Assembly (NCBI RefSeq): GCF_013623905.1
Contig: NZ_JABKDD010000002.1
Coordinates: 186,001 to 250,000 of the forward strand
Source: Brevibacterium sediminis
Lineage (GTDB): Bacteria; Actinomycetota; Actinomycetes; Actinomycetales; Brevibacteriaceae
DNA length: 64,000 nt
Reading direction: 5' to 3'
Shown here piece by piece: positions 59,738 to 64,000 of this stretch (position 1 is its first letter; each line of letters begins with the position of its first letter). Both the position numbers and the translations under genes were made by a program. The notes below the pieces were generated by a model that searched no databases, had not been told where the DNA came from, and worked only from the letters and a program-made list of their open reading frames with translations.

Positions 59738-60739
59738 ATGACTATTGAAAACAACTCGCAGACCATCGACCATCGCCGACTGGGCACCGCAGGACCCATC
59801 GCCACATCGCCCGGCCTCGGCGCAATGAGTATGTCCGGTGCCTACGGCCCGACCTCTGACGCTGAGGGAATCGCCGCCATCCACACCTACCTCGACGCCG
59901 GAGGCACCCTCATCGACACCGGCGATTTCTACGGAGCAGGCCACAACGAGATGCTCATCGGCCGTGCGCTGAGCCAGCGCAGCCGTGACGACGTCATCCT
60001 CTCGGTCAAGTTCGGGGCAGTGCTCTCACCTGACGGATCTTTCATCGGCTTCGACTCGCGCCCCGATGCAATCCGAAACTCCCTTGCCTACTCGCTGCGA
60101 CGTCTCGGCGCAGATCATGTCGACGTCTACCGGCCGGCACGCCTTGACCCGAATATCCCTATCGAAGAGACCGTGGGGGCTATCGCCGAACTCGTCGAGG
60201 CCGGGTACGTCCGGTCGATCGGATTGAGCGAGGTCAGTGCGGATTCGATCCGCAGGGCGGCAACGGTCGCTCCGATCAGCGACCTGCAGATCGAGTACTC
60301 ACTGCTCACCCGTTCCATCGAGTCCAATGGGATCCTGGCCGCCTGCCGCGAGCTCGGAATCGGCATCACTGCTTACGGGGCGCTGGCGAAGGGACTGTTC
60401 GCGGGCAAGACCGGCGGGAATCGAGCGATGTTCCCCCGCTTCCAAGGGGAGAACCTCGAACACAACGAAACGATCATATCGGCATTGGGTTCGGTCGCCT
60501 CGGCGAAGGGGATCACGCTGCCCCAGCTGGCGATCGCCTGGGTCGCAGCACAGGGTGAGGACATCGTCCCCGTCGTCGGTTCGCGCACCGTCCAGCAGGT
60601 ACGAGCGACACTGAGCAGCACCGAGGTGGAGCTGAGTTCAGTTGATCTCGCAGAGATCGACGAGGTCCTCTCCAGAACCGAGGTACGTGGCGATCGCTAC
60701 CCGAGTGCGCTTATGGCGCAGCTGGACAGCGAACGCTGA
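59738..60739 (+). CDS. Aldo/keto reductase, AKR13-like, lacking the usual catalytic His
   Basis: NADPH-dependent (beta/alpha)8-barrel oxidoreductase of 333 residues. It has the AKR start LGTAGPIATSPGLGAMSMSG, the catalytic Asp and Tyr in IDTGDFYGAGHNEMLIGRAL and the Lys in VILSVKFG. The next motif reads VDVYRPARLDPN, where AKR13-type enzymes have YYQHRVD: the catalytic His is replaced by Ala. The C-terminal cofactor segment VPVVGSRTVQQVRATL is intact. Substrate is unknown; the change may alter activity. It is divergent from the XRE regulator and almost certainly its target. Confidence 0.9.
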   Translation: MTIENNSQTIDHRRLGTAGPIATSPGLGAMSMSGAYGPTSDAEGIAAIHTYLDAGGTLIDTGDFYGAGHNEMLIGRALSQRSRDDVILSVKFGAVLSPDGSFIGFDSRPDAIRNSLAYSLRRLGADHVDVYRPARLDPNIPIEETVGAIAELVEAGYVRSIGLSEVSADSIRRAATVAPISDLQIEYSLLTRSIESNGILAACRELGIGITAYGALAKGLFAGKTGGNRAMFPRFQGENLEHNETIISALGSVASAKGITLPQLAIAWVAAQGEDIVPVVGSRTVQQVRATLSSTEVELSSVDLAEIDEVLSRTEVRGDRYPSALMAQLDSER

Positions 60740-60753
60740 TCAGCTCAGGCGTG

Positions 60754-61005
60754 TCACTCGATCGAGCGACCGCCGAAGACCTGCTGCAGCGGGATCGAAT
60801 TGTCCTGCCACGGAGTGAGGATCCACGCGACGAGGTAAGCGCCGATTCCGAGTACGGGGAGGAGGAACGAGGCGAGGACGATGAGCCGCATGATCCAGAC
60901 GTTGATGCCGGTCACCTCGGCGAGGCCCCCGGCAATACCGCCGAGGATGCGGTCGGGACCGCGACGGAAACCGATTCTGCGGATGGAGTCGAATAGTGAG
61001 TTCAT
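60754..61005 (-). CDS. PspC domain membrane protein
   Basis: Small membrane protein of 83 residues with one PspC domain: RRGPDRILGGIAGGLAEVTG followed by two hydrophobic segments (INVWIMRLIVLASFLLPVLG; GAYLVAWILTP). PspC proteins take part in envelope stress responses. TAGAGT stands seven bases before the ATG, a leaderless-type arrangement. It is convergent with the aldo/keto reductase gene 14 bp away. Confidence 0.9.
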   Translation of the reverse strand: MNSLFDSIRRIGFRRGPDRILGGIAGGLAEVTGINVWIMRLIVLASFLLPVLGIGAYLVAWILTPWQDNSIPLQQVFGGRSIE

Positions 61006-61015
61006 GTCTTCGACT

Positions 61016-61585
61016 CTACGGATCTGCCGTCACCGCGGCACTAGTGCTGACCGTCGAGGCCGATTGAGGAAAACCGGAATCCGCGCCGATCCAATAACGC
61101 CGCTTCGGCGGTCCGTCACTGTTTTCGCGCACGTCCTCGAGGACTCCCCCGCACCGTTCGATCACACTTGCCGAGGCGATGTTCGTGTCATCGCACGTGA
61201 CGAGCACGCTCTCGACTCCGGCCGATCGCAGACGTTCGACCGAGCGGGACAGGATCTGCTGGGCGTATCCTCGGCGACGGAATTCCGGGGCGACCGCATA
61301 TCCGACGTGCCCGCCGAGATCGAACAGGAAGTCGTTGAGTTTGTATCGGATGGAGGTGCGACCCACGGGTCGCCCGTCCACCTCGGCAACGAGGAATTCC
61401 GCGCGTACTCGGCCCTGCGGGAGATCGATTCCCCGAGCCTCGCGCTCGTGGGTGGCGATGATGTCGTCCCACGTGCCCTCGGCTTGGAGGAATGCGAAGT
61501 CGTCGGCCCGCAGCTGCTCATGGAAGTCCCTCATCACCGTTTCATCGGCGGGATTCAAGGGTCGCAGTTGGAGGATCTGGCTCAT
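61016..61585 (-). CDS. GNAT-family N-acetyltransferase
   Basis: Acetyl-CoA-dependent acetyltransferase of 189 residues, closest in pattern to the predicted acetyltransferases that begin QLRPLNPADETVMRDFHEQL. The acetyl-CoA loop is VGYAVAPEFRRRGYAQQILS, and the C-terminal motif VLVTCDDTNIASASVIERCG with GGVLEDV is typical. Substrate unknown. The ATG at 61585 overlaps the stop of the FAD monooxygenase gene by 4 bp, and AGGAGC lies upstream, so the two are co-translated. Confidence 0.92.
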   Translation of the reverse strand: MSQILQLRPLNPADETVMRDFHEQLRADDFAFLQAEGTWDDIIATHEREARGIDLPQGRVRAEFLVAEVDGRPVGRTSIRYKLNDFLFDLGGHVGYAVAPEFRRRGYAQQILSRSVERLRSAGVESVLVTCDDTNIASASVIERCGGVLEDVRENSDGPPKRRYWIGADSGFPQSASTVSTSAAVTADP

Positions 61586-62973
61586 CGTGCTCCTTCGAAT
61601 GCCGGTTCCTCGCGTCGTGCGAAATCCGGGGCGTGTTCGGCAGTGACGCCGACGCCGAGGATGCGCGCCGGGATGCGGGTGAGTGCGGGGAAGGTCCTCA
61701 GCAGCCATTCCAACGGCGCCGGCGGGCGGATGGGCCGGTGCCCGTGAACGGCGGGTTCGACCATCCGATGGATGCCCGCCTGCAGGAGTTCGACGGCACG
61801 AGTGGTCGGGAGTCGTCTCAGCTGCAGTCGCCGCAGCTCGGCGGTCCCCACCGACCCGGCACGCAGCGGCTCGGCGAGAATCCGGGCGACGGCGATTCCG
61901 TCCTGCACCGCGAGGTTGACTCCGACCCCGCCGAGCGGACTCATCGCGTGTGCGGAATCGCCGATGCACAGCAGGCCGTCGACGAACCACTGCTCGGCCT
62001 CATTGCGGCGGACGTCGAGAAGCTTCACGTCATCGAAGTCGATCCGGCCGACGTCCGCGGCGAGTTGCGGATAGGTCTCCGCGACGGCATCACGCAACTC
62101 ATCGATTCCCTCGGCGCGCAATCGCGCGTCCGCGCCTTTCGGGATGAGGCGGGCGATCTGCACGTGCCCGTCGCGCGGAATGGCGACGAAGACCTTTCCG
62201 TTCCCACCTCGTGGGGCCACGGAATCGGGCAGCACCGCCTCGGTGTCGATGCGGAACCACCACACATCGATCGTCGACGGCAGTTCCCTCACGGACAACC
62301 CTGCCTCGGCGCGCGCCTTCGACCATCTGCCGTCGGCGGCGATGACAAGTGGTGCGCGGAGTTCGAGGGTGGCCGGGGTGGGAACGTCGGTGGCGGGTTC
62401 AGCACGTTTCCCGTGGGGAACGTCGGTATCTTCGGACTGTGGGGCCGCCTCGGCGACGGTCGAATTCCGGGCACGGAGACCGACCACACGGTCTCCGTCC
62501 CAGATCAACGAGGCGGCCTCGACGCCCATCCGCAGGTCGAAGTTCGAGTCGTTCTCGCCCGCTTTTGCGAGCAGGTTGAGGAAGTCCCACTGGGGCGCGA
62601 TCGTCATGAACGGATGGGGCAGGTTGAGCCGCGTGAAATCGGCGAGCAGAATGTCCTGGCCGCCTCGCCCGGTCAGGGTCACTCCTTCTACGCGGCGATG
62701 AGCAATGCGGGCGAACTCGTGGTAAAGGCCGAGTTCGTCGAGCAGTCGCAGAGTGGACGGGTGGATGGTGTCACCGCGGAAGTCGCGGAAGAAATCCTCG
62801 TGCTTCTCGAGCACCACGACCTTCACTCCGCCACGGGCGAGCAGCAGGCCGGCCACGATTCCAGCAGGCCCGCCTCCGCCGATGATGCAGTCGAAATGCT
62901 CGGTGTCGGTGCGGGCAGTGTGTGGGGTGTCGGTGTCGGTGCGGGCAGTGTGTGGGGTGTCGGTGTCGGCCAT
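61582..62973 (-). CDS. FAD-dependent aromatic-type monooxygenase (PHBH fold)
   Basis: Group A flavoprotein monooxygenase homologue of 463 residues. The Rossmann motif IIGGGGPAGIVAGLLLARGG starts near residue 29, the DG motif is VIAADGRWSKARAEAG, and the FAD-ribityl motif is CIGDSAHAMSPLGGVGVNLA. The protein begins with a duplicated ten-residue unit (DTPHTARTDT twice) encoded by a 30-bp DNA repeat. GAGGAG lies ahead of the ATG. A loop with AEAAPQSEDT is built on a GCCGCCTCGGCG word. The substrate is unknown; coupling with a GNAT acetyltransferase may point to modification of the same metabolite. Confidence 0.92.
   Translation of the reverse strand: MADTDTPHTARTDTDTPHTARTDTEHFDCIIGGGGPAGIVAGLLLARGGVKVVVLEKHEDFFRDFRGDTIHPSTLRLLDELGLYHEFARIAHRRVEGVTLTGRGGQDILLADFTRLNLPHPFMTIAPQWDFLNLLAKAGENDSNFDLRMGVEAASLIWDGDRVVGLRARNSTVAEAAPQSEDTDVPHGKRAEPATDVPTPATLELRAPLVIAADGRWSKARAEAGLSVRELPSTIDVWWFRIDTEAVLPDSVAPRGGNGKVFVAIPRDGHVQIARLIPKGADARLRAEGIDELRDAVAETYPQLAADVGRIDFDDVKLLDVRRNEAEQWFVDGLLCIGDSAHAMSPLGGVGVNLAVQDGIAVARILAEPLRAGSVGTAELRRLQLRRLPTTRAVELLQAGIHRMVEPAVHGHRPIRPPAPLEWLLRTFPALTRIPARILGVGVTAEHAPDFARREEPAFEGAR
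62901..62970. repeat. 30-bp tandem repeat at the 5' end of the monooxygenase gene
   Basis: Two identical 30-bp units (62901-62930 and 62931-62960) plus a 9-base partial copy, all in frame. They encode the tandem DTPHTARTDT at the N-terminus, upstream of the FAD domain. Strand slippage could change the copy number without a frameshift. Confidence 0.85.
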
Positions 62974-63134
62974 GACACTCTCCTCGGCTCGACGGCACCG
63001 CGGCTCCGGGAACCGGCGGCACCGTTGACTCTGTGAACGCTGGGGCTCAGTTCCCAGCGTAGACCTCGCACCGGGCGACGGAAATAGGGTATGCGCTCCG
63101 GCCAGCCGACCGACCGCCTCGGCGACGGAGGTGA

Positions 63135-63196
63135 CAACTGGTTCAAAGTGCAGGAGAGGAGCCTGAAATCCGGGCACTCACACTTTGAACCAGTTG
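63135..63196 (-). terminator. 16-bp perfect inverted repeat after the glycosyltransferase gene
   Basis: CAACTGGTTCAAAGTG (63135-63150) and its exact complement (63181-63196) flank a 30-nt loop. It lies 17 bp past the stop of the leftward glycosyltransferase gene. Terminator is the likely role; the long loop is unusual. Confidence 0.55.
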
Positions 63197-63212
63197 ATTT
63201 GCCGGCACCTGG

Positions 63213-64000
63213 TCAGTTGGAGCGTCCGCCGGCCATCTTCTCGGTGACGTCGAAGCGTTCGCGGTAGCGGCCGGTGAGCAGGCACCACTGCGAGTACAGC
63301 GCGGTCGAGGAATTGAATACGAGCAGCGTGAGCGGATAGAGCAGCCACTGCAGCCACATCGTCACGCGGCGTTCGCGCGGGACGTGGATCGGCCGAGGGG
63401 GCAGCAGCGCGTTGAACACGATGATGGAGACGATGAGTCCGATCATGCCGATCTGCTGAATGATGCCCACGGTCATCGGCATGCGCTCGACCAACGAGGA
63501 TGCCTGCCCCGTCTGCGTGGCCACGACGAAGGGGATCCACCCGCCGATGGCGATGATGATCGAGATCGAGGCGAGACTGACGTGCCCTTCGAGCAGGGAG
63601 AAGAACCGGAGCACTCCCGGCCAGAACGGTACGCGGGCTCCTGGGGCGAAGACGCGCACTCCGACATAGGGCACGTCGGAGGCACCGTACGACCAGCGGC
63701 TGAGCTGTTTGAACTGGGCGACCATCGTGGCCTTGAACGTTCCTGCCTGCACAGCGTCCTGGAAGATCGGGACGTGGATGGGTACGACCCGGTAGTCCCC
63801 GTCGAAGTGGAACCAGCTGCGCCAGTACTGGTGACCGTCCTCGACGATGGTCCGCTTCGACCAGAAGCCCATGTCGACCAGAGCGGTCAGCGGCTGCGCG
63901 TGGGAGGCGAAGTTGCGCAGTGCGAGCCTGCGGACAGTGGTCGTGAGATTCCAGAAGCAGTTCGCGCTGGCGACTACTCGCGATGGTGCGGGCACGTCCC
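63213..64000 (-). CDS. Processive family 2 glycosyltransferase, C-terminal part (cut by window edge)
   Basis: The gene enters from the right edge; about 262 C-terminal residues are seen. The catalytic acid motif IVEDGHQYW and the processive-GT signature Q-x-x-R-W (QFKQLSRWSYGASD) are present, with VVPIHVPIFQD between them. Four or more hydrophobic helices follow (VSLASISIIIAIGGWIPFVV; QIGMIGLIVSIIVFNALL; LQWLLYPLTLLVFNSS), ending in a basic cytosolic tail. The pattern is that of membrane-embedded synthases of extracellular polysaccharides (cellulose/hyaluronan-synthase-like). Product unknown. Confidence 0.85.
   Translation of the reverse strand, partial: DVPAPSRVVASANCFWNLTTTVRRLALRNFASHAQPLTALVDMGFWSKRTIVEDGHQYWRSWFHFDGDYRVVPIHVPIFQDAVQAGTFKATMVAQFKQLSRWSYGASDVPYVGVRVFAPGARVPFWPGVLRFFSLLEGHVSLASISIIIAIGGWIPFVVATQTGQASSLVERMPMTVGIIQQIGMIGLIVSIIVFNALLPPRPIHVPRERRVTMWLQWLLYPLTLLVFNSSTALYSQWCLLTGRYRERFDVTEKMAGGRSN

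Overview
The window is about two-thirds G+C and carries mycothiol synthase (mshD), a GlnR-type regulator beside it, PucR, PspC and DUF4383 proteins, many GTG/TTG starts and many TAnnnT -10 boxes placed just upstream of start codons. Together these point to a high-GC actinobacterium; the gene set and the Ala/Gly-rich linkers would suit Brevibacterium or a relative, but the genus is an inference. No rRNA, transposase, integrase, CRISPR array or replication origin is visible. It looks like ordinary chromosome with dense, operon-rich coding.

Layout. 1-13.4 kb: a FUSC-type transporter fragment, aminopeptidase N (pepN), a secreted NlpC/P60 hydrolase, an LLM flavin oxidoreductase, a DUF222/HNH protein, a divergent XRE-cupin regulator / thioredoxin-reductase-like pair, a universal stress protein and an APC amino-acid permease. 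13.4-28.8 kb: twelve consecutive leftward genes. The core is a PucR regulator, a type III PLP decarboxylase homologue, a complete peptide ABC transporter (binding protein, two permeases, fused OppD-OppF ATPase), an S66 LD-carboxypeptidase and a penicillin-binding serine hydrolase; further downstream lie DUF3870, DUF819, an M19 dipeptidase and a class I glutamine amidotransferase. The gene content resembles a cell-wall peptide scavenging cluster. 29-32.7 kb: a NarL-type two-component pair and gabT.

32.9-45.4 kb holds the conserved actinobacterial neighbourhood ygfZ, nitrobindin-like protein, small membrane protein, GlnR-like regulator, mshD, polyphosphate kinase (ppk), MutT1-like Nudix/phosphatase and pstSCAB. 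It links phosphate uptake, polyphosphate and redox/nitrogen control. A four-unit, 11-bp direct repeat that looks like a PhoP box precedes pstS, and a Rho-independent terminator separates pstS from pstCAB.

45.8-64 kb: a PadR regulator with an AarF/ABC1 kinase, an HxlR-SCP2 regulator divergent from a dihydrofolate-reductase-like protein, a second NarL two-component system, DUF4383, a PiT phosphate permease with its DUF47/PhoU-like partner (behind a strikingly structured leader), tRNA-Lys(UUU), an RDD membrane protein, a truncated O-methyltransferase, an XRE regulator divergent from an aldo/keto reductase, PspC, a GNAT acetyltransferase, an FAD monooxygenase, and the C-terminal part of a processive glycosyltransferase at the right edge.

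The most unusual window-wide signals are a dispersed near-palindromic 12-mer (GCCGCCTCGGCG, about two dozen exact copies, often inside lineage-specific protein loops), a cloverleaf-like RNA element ahead of the DUF47-PiT operon, and a group of apparently leaderless genes.
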